From positions 2,852,001 through 2,916,000 of the forward strand of contig NZ_CP038266.1 in NCBI RefSeq assembly GCF_004564355.1: a stretch of DNA of 64,000 nucleotides, written 5' to 3'. This document shows positions 57,967 through 64,000 of the stretch, piece after piece (position 1 is the stretch's first letter; the number at the start of each line of letters is the position of its first letter). Under the pieces are notes generated by a model. It was given only the letters and a program-made list of their open reading frames with translations, was not told the DNA's origin and made no database searches. This stretch comes from Microbacterium wangchenii. Lineage in GTDB: Bacteria; Actinomycetota; Actinomycetes; Actinomycetales; Microbacteriaceae. Made by a program: the position numbers and the translations under genes.

Positions 57967-59055
57967 TCACTTCTGCAGCGCCGGTGCCTGCACGTCTTCG
58001 CCGTTCTCGAGCGCCTCGAGGGCGGCCTCGATCGACTCGTCATCCCACGCGATGGCGGCGTACTCGTCGGTGCCCAGCTCGGACACCCAGTAGTCGAGGT
58101 CCTCCTGCGCGATCTTCACCAGCGGCAGCACGACCTCGGCCGGCACGTCGTCACCGCGCTCCTTGGCGAGGGCGACGTAGATGGCGGCGACGACCTGGCC
58201 GGGGTCGGTGAGGGCGGCGAAGGAGCCGTTGTCGATGCCGCTGTCCTGCCAGAACTTCAGCGACTTGCCGTCGGTGTCGAAGACGACCACGGGTGCCTCA
58301 CGACCGGCGGACTCGAACGCCTGCACGATGCCCATGCCGCCGATGCAGCCGGGCACCGCCGCGATCTCGGGGAGCGATCCGAGGATTCCGACGATCTCCT
58401 TCTGCGCGGTCGCCGAGTCGCAGAAGCCGTTGATCTCGGCGGCGACCTTCACATCCGGGTAGTCGGCGAGGATCTCCAGCTGACGCGCGTGGAACGCCTC
58501 CTCGGGCTGAGAACCCACGACGCCGCGGTTGATGACGATGTCGCCCTTGCCGCCGATCGCCTCGAGGGCGGGTTCAAGGGAGTCCGCACCCCACTGGCCG
58601 TACTCGTTGCGCACCACGGTGCCGCAGCTGGTCTCCATGTCGGCGTCGAGAATGATGACGTTGATGCCGGCGGTGCAGGCCTCTTCGATGACGGGCTTGA
58701 GCGCGCTGGAGGACGCCGGGATGACCATGAGGACGTCGGGGTTCTGCAGCATGAGGCTGCGGATCTGCGACGCCTGTTCGGTGGCGCTGTTCTCGCCCGG
58801 GGCGTTCACCACCGAGTAGTCCGACACGACGCCTTCGGCCTTGAGCTTGTCCGCCTCGGTCTCGAACTTGTCGATGAGCGTGAGGCGCCATCCGTTGACG
58901 AAGCCGTTGGACAGCGCGATCTTCAGCCCTTCGGGCTCGCCGCCCTCCGTGCCGTTTCCGGCGTCGGCGGTGCCGCCGCAGCCGGCGAGGAGCAGGGTCG
59001 CCGCGACGGTCGCGGCGACCGCGGCGCCGGCACGTCGGATGTGGGGGAACTTCAT
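57967..59055 (-). CDS. sugar-binding lipoprotein of the polyol/sugar ABC importer (Peripla_BP_4)
   Basis: 362 residues. Basic N-terminus, hydrophobic core and lipobox LAGC (Cys near residue 25), followed by a Gly/Glu linker. The ligand domain begins LKIALSNGFVNGWRLTLIDKFETEAD, similar to RbsB/LsrB-type receptors; VMVIPASSSALKPVIEEACTAGINVIILDAD fits the hinge region. Two in-frame ATGs exist; the second (59055) has AGGAGG at 8-nt spacing, the first only at 2 nt. First gene of the operon, with CATAAT at 59126-59131 as probable -10. Confidence 0.9.
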   Translation of the reverse strand: MKFPHIRRAGAAVAATVAATLLLAGCGGTADAGNGTEGGEPEGLKIALSNGFVNGWRLTLIDKFETEADKLKAEGVVSDYSVVNAPGENSATEQASQIRSLMLQNPDVLMVIPASSSALKPVIEEACTAGINVIILDADMETSCGTVVRNEYGQWGADSLEPALEAIGGKGDIVINRGVVGSQPEEAFHARQLEILADYPDVKVAAEINGFCDSATAQKEIVGILGSLPEIAAVPGCIGGMGIVQAFESAGREAPVVVFDTDGKSLKFWQDSGIDNGSFAALTDPGQVVAAIYVALAKERGDDVPAEVVLPLVKIAQEDLDYWVSELGTDEYAAIAWDDESIEAALEALENGEDVQAPALQK

Positions 59056-59125
59056 TGTCATTGCCTCCTGGTTCGCTTCGTCGCGAAGTGACGAACGCTG
59101 AGCGGTCGGGCACCGCTCGGGACCT

Positions 59126-59155
59126 ATTATGACCAACATGTCATGATGAGTTGGT
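59126..59155. promoter_or_regulatory. promoter and operators of the sugar/polyol operon
   Basis: On the minus strand CATAAT (59131-59126) is a good -10 without a clear -35. Overlapping it are ATGAC-N6-GTCAT (59129-59144) and ACCAAC-N12-GTTGGT (59132-59155), candidate sites for the divergent GntR/UTRA regulator. The surrounding 59150-59170 bases are strikingly AT-rich for this genome. Confidence 0.5.
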
Positions 59156-59262
59156 AATGACTAAGATAGGCATGCGTCGCGGCGCTGTCAATCGCGGCGA
59201 CTCCGGCCCGCCGAGCACGCGCGATACGCTCTGAGCACTGGCGCCGGACCGAAGGAGCCGCC

Positions 59263-60012
59263 ATGTCCACACCCGCGTCGTACCCCGTCCTCGACCGCGA
59301 GGCGGATGCGCCGCTGTGGCAGCAACTGGCCAGGGTGCTGCGTCAGGAGATCGAATCCGGGCTGCTCCGCGCCGATCAGGCGCTCCCCTCCGAATCCGAG
59401 CTCATCGACCGCTACAGCGTCTCGCGGACCGTCGTGCGGGAGGCCCTGGCCGAACTGGTGCGCGCCGGCCTCATCTACAAGGTGCGTGCGCGCGGGTCTT
59501 TCGTGGCGCCCCAGCGGCCGGATCTGAAGTTCATCGGCTCGATGGCGGGTTCCTCCGACGATCTGTCCACGACCGGGCGCAACGTCACCACGCGCGTCCT
59601 CGATTTCGAGGTGGGCCCGGCCAGCCCCGACGACGCCCAGGCGCTCCGCCTCCCCTCCGGCTCCCAGGTCGTACGCCTGCGTCGCCTGCGCCGCGTGGAC
59701 GGCACGCCCTGGCTTCTCGTGGACACGGTTCTCCCCTATGACCGCTTCCCGACCCTGGGCAGGGCGAACCTGGAGAACCGGTCCCTGTACGAGCATCTGC
59801 GCCGGCACTTCGGCGTCCACCCCAGCGGGGCGGACCGCTGGATCAGCGCCGTCGTACCGGGGGAAGAGGACGCCCGGTTGCTGGAGCTCAAGCCCGGCCA
59901 GCCCGTGCTGGCCATCGAGTCGCTGGCGTGGGACGACGACGGAGTGCCGTTCGAGCGCTACAACGCCCTGCACCGCAGCGACGAGTCGCGCTTCCACGTC
60001 GGCATCCGCTGA
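59263..60012 (+). CDS. GntR-family regulator, HutC/UTRA type
   Basis: 249 residues. GntR winged helix at ~12-80 (PLWQQLARVLRQEIESGLLRADQALPSESELIDRYSVSRTVVREALAELVRAGLIYKVRARGSFV) and a UTRA effector domain at ~90-245. AAGGAG 5 nt before the ATG. It is divergent from the nine-gene sugar/polyol operon and likely represses it, with a phosphorylated pathway intermediate or the substrate as inducer. TACGCT at 59225-59230 may be its own -10. Confidence 0.92.
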   Translation: MSTPASYPVLDREADAPLWQQLARVLRQEIESGLLRADQALPSESELIDRYSVSRTVVREALAELVRAGLIYKVRARGSFVAPQRPDLKFIGSMAGSSDDLSTTGRNVTTRVLDFEVGPASPDDAQALRLPSGSQVVRLRRLRRVDGTPWLLVDTVLPYDRFPTLGRANLENRSLYEHLRRHFGVHPSGADRWISAVVPGEEDARLLELKPGQPVLAIESLAWDDDGVPFERYNALHRSDESRFHVGIR

Positions 60013-60042
60013 CCAGGCGGAGCCCGACCGGCGAGCGGGCGC

Positions 60043-60927
60043 TCACGCGGCGGCCAGCACCCGCGCGCCCTCCTGCACGACCTCGTCGGCGATCTCGTCG
60101 AGGAGCGGGGAGGTGAGGTTCCACTGCTGCCAGAACAGGGGGACGTCCACGGGCGCGCCGCCCAGGAGGACGAGCTCGCCCGAGCGCACGTGCTCCTCCG
60201 ACTGGAACGGCGGAAGCAGCCCCCACCCGAGGCCCAGCCGGATCGCCGTGGCGAAGTCGTGCGAGGCGGGGACGAGATGACGCGGAGGCGAACCGGCCGG
60301 CGCCTGATCGGCGAGCCAGCGCGACTGCAGGTCGTCACGGCGGTCGAAGTCCACCACCGGAGCCTGCGCGAGGGCGTCGCCGTCGACGCCGTCCGGGAAC
60401 CAGCGCCGCGCGAACTCGGCGCTGGCGACCGCCTCGTACCGCAGCACGCCGACCGCGCGCACGCGACATCCGGCCACCGGCGCCTCCCGGGAGGTGATCG
60501 CCCCCATCACCGTCCCCGATTCCAGCAGGCCCGCCGTGAAGTCCTGATCGTCGCGGTGGAGCTGGAAGACCACCCGGTGACGCTCCGCCACCCGGGCCAG
60601 CGGCGGCAGGAACCACGTCGCCAGGGAGTCGGCGTTGACGGCGAGGGGCACGACGGCGGTCGCGGCCTCATCGGAGCCGATGCCGGCCAGGGCGTCGTGC
60701 TCGAGGAGGTCGAGCTGGCGGGCGAGGCGGACGACGGCCTGTCCCGCCTCCGTGGCGCGGACCGGCTTGGTGCGCACGAGCACGACGCGCCCCAGCCGGG
60801 CCTCCAGCGCCCGTACTCGCTGACTCACGGCGGAGGGGGTCACGTGCAGACGCCGGGCGGCGGCCTCCAGGGTGCCCTCATCGAGGATGACCGCGAGCGT
60901 GCGGGCCAGATCGACGGGGATGGACAT
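60043..60927 (-). CDS. LysR-family regulator, LysG/ArgP type
   Basis: 294 residues. N-terminal helix-turn-helix DLARTLAVILDEGTLEAAARRLHVTPSAVSQRVRALEARLGRVVLVRTKPVRATEAGQAV, then a two-lobe effector domain. It activates the divergent LysE-type exporter in response to basic amino acids in Corynebacterium, and the arrangement is the same here. TAGCCT 6 nt before the ATG gives a leaderless mRNA. Confidence 0.93.
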   Translation of the reverse strand: MSIPVDLARTLAVILDEGTLEAAARRLHVTPSAVSQRVRALEARLGRVVLVRTKPVRATEAGQAVVRLARQLDLLEHDALAGIGSDEAATAVVPLAVNADSLATWFLPPLARVAERHRVVFQLHRDDQDFTAGLLESGTVMGAITSREAPVAGCRVRAVGVLRYEAVASAEFARRWFPDGVDGDALAQAPVVDFDRRDDLQSRWLADQAPAGSPPRHLVPASHDFATAIRLGLGWGLLPPFQSEEHVRSGELVLLGGAPVDVPLFWQQWNLTSPLLDEIADEVVQEGARVLAAA

Positions 60928-60933
60928 GAAGAC

Positions 60934-60939
60934 AGGCTA
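60934..60939 (-). promoter_or_regulatory. leaderless -10 box of the LysG-like gene
   Basis: TAGCCT, spacer GTCTTC, ATG at 60927. Confidence 0.55.
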
Positions 60940-60942
60940 ATG

Positions 60943-60961
60943 GTTCGGAAGAATCTTGAAC
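60943..60961. promoter_or_regulatory. dyad for the LysG-like regulator
   Basis: GTTC...GAAG-ATT/CTT...GAAC symmetry (GTTCGGAAGAATCTTGAAC) in the 69-bp gap between regulator and exporter genes, upstream of both -10 boxes. Confidence 0.45.
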
Positions 60962-60984
60962 TGGACGCTCCTCCGCGACCCGCC

Positions 60985-60990
60985 TAACGT
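60985..60990 (+). promoter_or_regulatory. leaderless -10 box of the LysE-type exporter
   Basis: TAACGT, spacer CGACGT, GTG at 60997. Confidence 0.55.
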
Positions 60991-60996
60991 CGACGT

Positions 60997-61647
60997 GTGC
61001 TCCCCTCCTTCCTCGCGGGCCTCGGCCTCGGTCTGACCCTCATCATCGCCATCGGCGCGCAGAACCTCTTCGTGCTGCGGCAGGGGCTGCGCCGCGAGCA
61101 CGTGTTCGCCGTCGCCGCCGTGTGCGCCGCCTCGGATGCGGCGCTCATCGCGCTGGGGGTCTCCGGGCTGGGGCTGGCCCTCACGGCGCTTCCCTGGCTC
61201 GTGGAGGTGATCCGGTGGGCTGGCGCGCTGTTCCTGCTGGGGTACGGACTCCTCGCCGCGCGCCGGGCGATCCGCCCGAGCGGTCACGCGCTCGCGCCCT
61301 CCCCCGAAACCGAGCCGGCTCCCGGGTCGGCCGGCCGCGCCGGCACCGCCGTGCGCAGCCGCCTGGCGCCCGTGCTGCTGACGTGCCTCGCCCTGACCTG
61401 GCTGAACCCGCACGTGTACCTGGACACCGTGTTCTTCCTGGGGCTCGTGGCCAGCGGTCATGGGGAGGCACGCTGGGTGTTCGCCGCAGGCGCGATGCTG
61501 GGCAGCATCCTGTGGTTCTTCGGGCTCGCCTTCGGCGCACGCTACCTCAGCCGGTGGCTCGCCACGCCACGGGCCTGGCGCATCCTCGACGCTATCATCG
61601 CGGTCGTCATGATCGCACTCGCCGTCAGCCTCGTGCTGGTGCCGTGA
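60997..61647 (+). CDS. LysE/ArgO-family amino acid exporter
   Basis: 216 residues with six helices. The start FLAGLGLGLTLIIAIGAQNLFVLRQGLRREHVFAVAAVCAASDAALI and the LTWLNPHVYLDTVFFLG box (with conserved Asn-Pro-His) are signatures of LysE/ArgO. Exports excess lysine or arginine. Divergent from its LysG-like activator. GTG start supported by the leaderless -10 box. Confidence 0.93.
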   Translation: MLPSFLAGLGLGLTLIIAIGAQNLFVLRQGLRREHVFAVAAVCAASDAALIALGVSGLGLALTALPWLVEVIRWAGALFLLGYGLLAARRAIRPSGHALAPSPETEPAPGSAGRAGTAVRSRLAPVLLTCLALTWLNPHVYLDTVFFLGLVASGHGEARWVFAAGAMLGSILWFFGLAFGARYLSRWLATPRAWRILDAIIAVVMIALAVSLVLVP

Positions 61648-61676
61648 GCGGCGGCGTGCGTCACGATGGGGAGATG

Positions 61677-61949
61677 ATGCGCGTGCACGTGATCGTCCGA
61701 GGCGAGGTCCAGGGCGTCGGCTACCGCTACACCGCCCGCCTGGAGGCCGACGCCCGGGGCGTGCGCGGCTGGGTGCGCAACCGTCGCGACGGCACGGTGG
61801 AGGCCGAGGTGGAGGGCGCGCCCGCCGCCGTCGAGGAGATGCTGGGCTGGATGCGACAGGGGCCACCCGGATCGCGCGTCGACGAGGTGACGACGACCGA
61901 GACCGCGCCGGTGGGCGACGCCTCTTTCGAGGTGCACAGCACCGCCTGA
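61677..61949 (+). CDS. acyP: acylphosphatase
   Basis: 90 residues. Hydrolyses acyl phosphates. Active-site Arg in VRGEVQGVGYRYTAR and Asn in GWVRNRRDGTVEAEVEG are both present. Start chosen at the second of two adjacent ATGs, where GGGGAG has acceptable spacing; 61674 is equally possible. It ends 10 bp from the convergent ABC gene inside TGACCG-CAGC-CGGTCA, a small palindrome containing both stop codons. Confidence 0.93.
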   Translation: MRVHVIVRGEVQGVGYRYTARLEADARGVRGWVRNRRDGTVEAEVEGAPAAVEEMLGWMRQGPPGSRVDEVTTTETAPVGDASFEVHSTA

Positions 61950-61959
61950 CCGCAGCCGG

Positions 61960-62778
61960 TCAGTCCTCCAGGGGCCGCAGGATGCTGTCGACGAACCGCC
62001 TCGTGCGTTCGTGCTGCGGGCGGGTGAACAGCTCGCCGGGCGTCCCGCGCTCCACGATGGCGCCGCGGTCGAAGAACAGCACCTCGTCGGCCACCTTCCG
62101 CGCGAAGGAGAGCTCGTGCGTGACGATCACCATCGTCCACCCCTCCTCGGCGAGCTCTTTGAGCACCGCCAGCACCTCCCCCACGAGCTCGGGGTCCAGG
62201 GCGCTGGTCGGCTCGTCGAAGAGCAGCAGGTCGGGTTGCAGCGCGAGCGCACGCACGATGCCCAAGCGCTGCTGCTGGCCGCCGGACAGCTCGAAGGGGT
62301 AGGCGTTGCGCTTCTCACCCAGGCCCACGCGCGCCAGCAGCGCCTCGGCGCGGGCCACCGCCTCGCCTCGCCCAACGCCGTGGGCGTGCACGGGACCCTC
62401 GACGACGTTCTGCAGCACCGTGCGGTGCGGGAACAGGTTGTGGTGCTGAAAGACCATCGCGGAGCGGTCGCGCAGGGCGCGCCGGTCGGCCTTCGACACG
62501 CGCCGGCCGAAGTCGATCGCCGGGCCGCCGTCGAAGGCTACCCGGCCGGCGTCGGCGATCTCCAGCCCGTTGAGACAGCGCAGCACGGTGGTCTTCCCCG
62601 AGCCGCTCGGGCCGATGAGGACGACCACTTCTCCGCGGCGCACCTCGAAGTCGACGCCGTCGACGACGCGGTTCGTCCCGAAGTTCTTCTCCAGTCCGCC
62701 GACGGTGAGGAGCACCCGATCATCGGCGGCGGCGGGCGGGGCCAGCGGATCGCCGCCGGCGGGCTCATCGTGCGACAT
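61960..62778 (-). CDS. polar amino acid ABC transporter ATP-binding protein
   Basis: 272 residues. Walker A GPSGSGKTT, Q-loop MVFQHHNLFPHRTVL, signature LSGGQQQRLGIVRAL, Walker B LLLFDEPTSALDPE and His loop VTHELSFA. The pattern (VVEGPVHAHGV, ELVGEVLAVLKELAEEGWTMVIVTHE) is of GlnQ/TcyC-like ATPases. It starts 14 bases inside the permease gene. Probable cargo: cystine, glutamine or another polar amino acid. Confidence 0.92.
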   Translation of the reverse strand: MSHDEPAGGDPLAPPAAADDRVLLTVGGLEKNFGTNRVVDGVDFEVRRGEVVVLIGPSGSGKTTVLRCLNGLEIADAGRVAFDGGPAIDFGRRVSKADRRALRDRSAMVFQHHNLFPHRTVLQNVVEGPVHAHGVGRGEAVARAEALLARVGLGEKRNAYPFELSGGQQQRLGIVRALALQPDLLLFDEPTSALDPELVGEVLAVLKELAEEGWTMVIVTHELSFARKVADEVLFFDRGAIVERGTPGELFTRPQHERTRRFVDSILRPLED

Positions 62779-63430
62779 AGCGGTCGAGCCTCCTCTCGAT
62801 CGCGCCCTGCCCCGTGGCCAGCACGAGGCAGAACACCCAGTAGATGAACGCCGCCTCGAGATAGATGATCATGAACTCGTACGTGAACGCGGCGATGTTC
62901 TCCGCGCGCCGGAACAGCTCGGTGACCAGGATGAGCGAGGCCAGCGAAGTGTCTTTGACCAGCGAGATGAAGGTGTTCGACAGCGGCGGGACGGACACGC
63001 GCGCCGCCTGCGGCAGCACGATGCGGGTGAGGGTCTTCGTCGGCGACAGGCCCACGGTGTGGGCGGCCTCCCACTGACCCTTCGGCACCGAGAGGATCGC
63101 CGCGCGGATGACCTCCGCGGCGTACCCACCGACGTTGAGGGAGAACGCGATGACCGCCGCCGGCCACGGGTCGATCAGCACGCCCACCGAGGGCAGGCCG
63201 TAGAAGATCACGAAGAGCTGAACCAGGAGCGGGGTCCCCCGGATCACCGAGATGTAGAAGCGGGCGATGCCCGACAGCACGGGATTGCGGGCGAGGCGCA
63301 GCAGGGCGACGCCGAGCGCGAGGACCAGCCCGATCGCGAAGGACGCCAGCGCCAGCGGGATCGTCCCGGTGAGCCCGGCTAGCAGGAGGGGCCAGAACGA
63401 GTCGACGATGAGGGGCCACGCCTCCTCCAT
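62765..63430 (-). CDS. polar amino acid ABC transporter permease
   Basis: 221 residues, five helices, HisM/GlnP/TcyB family. SVIRGTPLLVQLFVIFYGLP and the EAA loop WEAAHTVGLSPTKTLTRIVLPQAARVSVPPLSN are typical; FISLVKDTSLASLI resembles cystine permeases. An AAGGAGTG-like site precedes the ATG. Second gene of the operon after the binding protein. Confidence 0.92.
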   Translation of the reverse strand: MEEAWPLIVDSFWPLLLAGLTGTIPLALASFAIGLVLALGVALLRLARNPVLSGIARFYISVIRGTPLLVQLFVIFYGLPSVGVLIDPWPAAVIAFSLNVGGYAAEVIRAAILSVPKGQWEAAHTVGLSPTKTLTRIVLPQAARVSVPPLSNTFISLVKDTSLASLILVTELFRRAENIAAFTYEFMIIYLEAAFIYWVFCLVLATGQGAIERRLDRYVAR

Positions 63431-63462
63431 GACACTCCTTCCCGTCAGCAGGACGCCACGCG

Positions 63463-63506
63463 CTGCGTGACGCCTCTACTGCGTGACGTCTCTACTGGGT
63501 GACGTC
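63463..63506. repeat. 16-bp tandem repeat over the stop codon of the binding-protein gene
   Basis: CTGCGTGACGCCTCTA (63463-63478) and CTGCGTGACGTCTCTA (63479-63494) differ in one base, and a third partial unit CTGGGTGACGTC (63495-63506) forms the last codons of the coding sequence. Confidence 0.85.
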
Positions 63507-64000
63507 GGCCCCGAAGTACTTCTCGCTGATCTCGGCGAGCACGCCCTCTTCGCGCAGCTCGGCGAGGGCCTCATCCACCGCCGCGACCAGCGCGTCCTTG
63601 TCCTGGGTGAAGGCGAAGGCGTTGTACGCGGGATCGTCCGTCTCGGCGGCGATCTTCAGCCCCGTCGGGCCCTCGCTGTTCTCGTAGTCCAGGAACGTGA
63701 GGCTGTCGTTGATGGTGGCGTCCACACGCCCCTGCTGAAGGAGGCTCACCGCCTGGGCCCACCCCTCGACGGGCTCGACGTTCGCGCCGCTGTCGGTGGC
63801 GAGTTCGTACCAGTTGCTCGTGAGGGACTGGGCGGTGGTCTTTCCGGCGAGGTCCTCGAAGCCGGCGATCGAGTCGTCGTCCTCTGTGACGACGATGACC
63901 CCGGGCGAGACCGTGTACGGCTCGCTGAAGAGGTACTTCTCCTCACGCTCGGGGTTGATCGACACCTGGTTAGCGATGACGTCGAAGCGACCCGCATCCA
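63492..64000 (-). CDS. polar amino acid ABC transporter substrate-binding protein (5' truncated by window)
   Basis: The last ~169 residues of a family 3 solute-binding protein; the frame is open to the window edge (GRFDVIANQVSINPEREEKYLFSEPY). DLAGKTTAQSLTSNWYELA and DATINDSLTFLDYE are typical of the second lobe of cystine/polar amino acid receptors. The end, FGADVTQ, lies in a 16-bp tandem repeat. The N-terminus, and any signal peptide, lie outside the window. First gene of the three-gene importer. Confidence 0.9.
   Translation of the reverse strand, partial: DAGRFDVIANQVSINPEREEKYLFSEPYTVSPGVIVVTEDDDSIAGFEDLAGKTTAQSLTSNWYELATDSGANVEPVEGWAQAVSLLQQGRVDATINDSLTFLDYENSEGPTGLKIAAETDDPAYNAFAFTQDKDALVAAVDEALAELREEGVLAEISEKYFGADVTQ

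Noticed and set aside
48413..60012. Calling the sugar locus an AI-2 (lsr) operon
   Set aside because: Only importer and LsrF fit. The kinase is not LsrK-like, LsrG and LsrR are absent, and GlpD-like and aldolase-SDR genes have no place in AI-2 processing.
63463..63506. Short CRISPR-like array
   Set aside because: Units are contiguous with no spacers and overlap a coding end; it is a plain tandem duplication.

Overview
The window is a 64 kb piece of a high-GC (about 70% G+C by eye) actinobacterial chromosome. Dense gene packing, GTGA/ATGA start-stop overlaps, the cydABDC order, DUF3516 helicase, SCO4848-type membrane protein, PadR/MarR regulators and many leaderless genes with a TAnnnT box about 6 nt before the start codon all suggest Microbacteriaceae, most likely Microbacterium. 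That assignment is inference; no rRNA lies in the window and I see no tRNA, IS element, CRISPR array or prophage.

Layout. 1-2.7 kb: tail of a branched-chain-amino-acid type ABC transporter (two permeases, lipoprotein). 2.8-14.2 kb: housekeeping block (bifunctional nuclease, 6-phosphogluconate dehydrogenase, cupin, DUF3516 helicase, PfkB kinase-surE, flavodoxin, several small regulators) ending in moaA. 14.4-20.3 kb: cydA-cydB-cydD-cydC, cytochrome bd oxidase and its thiol exporter, behind a GntR-like palindrome. 20.3-22 kb: less typical stretch with hairpins, a frameshifted secreted protein, a small membrane protein and a META lipoprotein. 22-28.1 kb: molybdenum block: an operon of a MerR/Mop-like protein, modA, modB, modC and a GNAT enzyme on the minus strand, then moeB-like, moaC, moaD (+) and moaE, mogA (-). 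28.1-36.7 kb: NAD-binding/DUF2867 protein, PAP2 phosphatase, F420-type reductase, Bcr/CflA exporter, DUF3105-DUF305 pair, CtpE-like P-type ATPase. 36.8-41.5 kb: alpha-glucoside type ABC transporter (no ATPase) facing a LacI regulator across several operators. 41.5-42.8 kb: rplJ-rplL with promoter, long leader and attenuator. 42.8-48.4 kb: tandem paralogous membrane proteins, a lone YqaJ exonuclease, an MFS-MarR efflux operon with twin operators, a quinone-oxidoreductase-like protein. 48.4-60 kb: the most interesting region, a nine-gene sugar/polyol locus. 60-64 kb: LysG/LysE export pair, acylphosphatase, polar amino acid ABC transporter running off the right end.

The 48.4-60 kb locus couples a ribose/AI-2-type ABC importer (lipoprotein, one fused ATPase, two permeases) to an LsrF homologue, a GlpD-like FAD dehydrogenase, an FGGY kinase and a class II aldolase fused to a short-chain dehydrogenase, all in one convergently controlled minus-strand operon with a divergent GntR/UTRA regulator. 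The gene set implies import, phosphorylation, FAD-linked oxidation and two aldol/thiolase-type cleavages of a phosphorylated polyol or deoxysugar. It is neither a complete lsr operon nor a standard rhamnose or erythritol operon, and the substrate cannot be read from the sequence.

Regulatory sequence is unusually readable here: at least fourteen leaderless promoters, an eight-codon leaderless upstream ORF overlapping moaA, a 27-bp symmetrical bidirectional promoter, twin MarR operators, LacI boxes and an rplJ attenuator.
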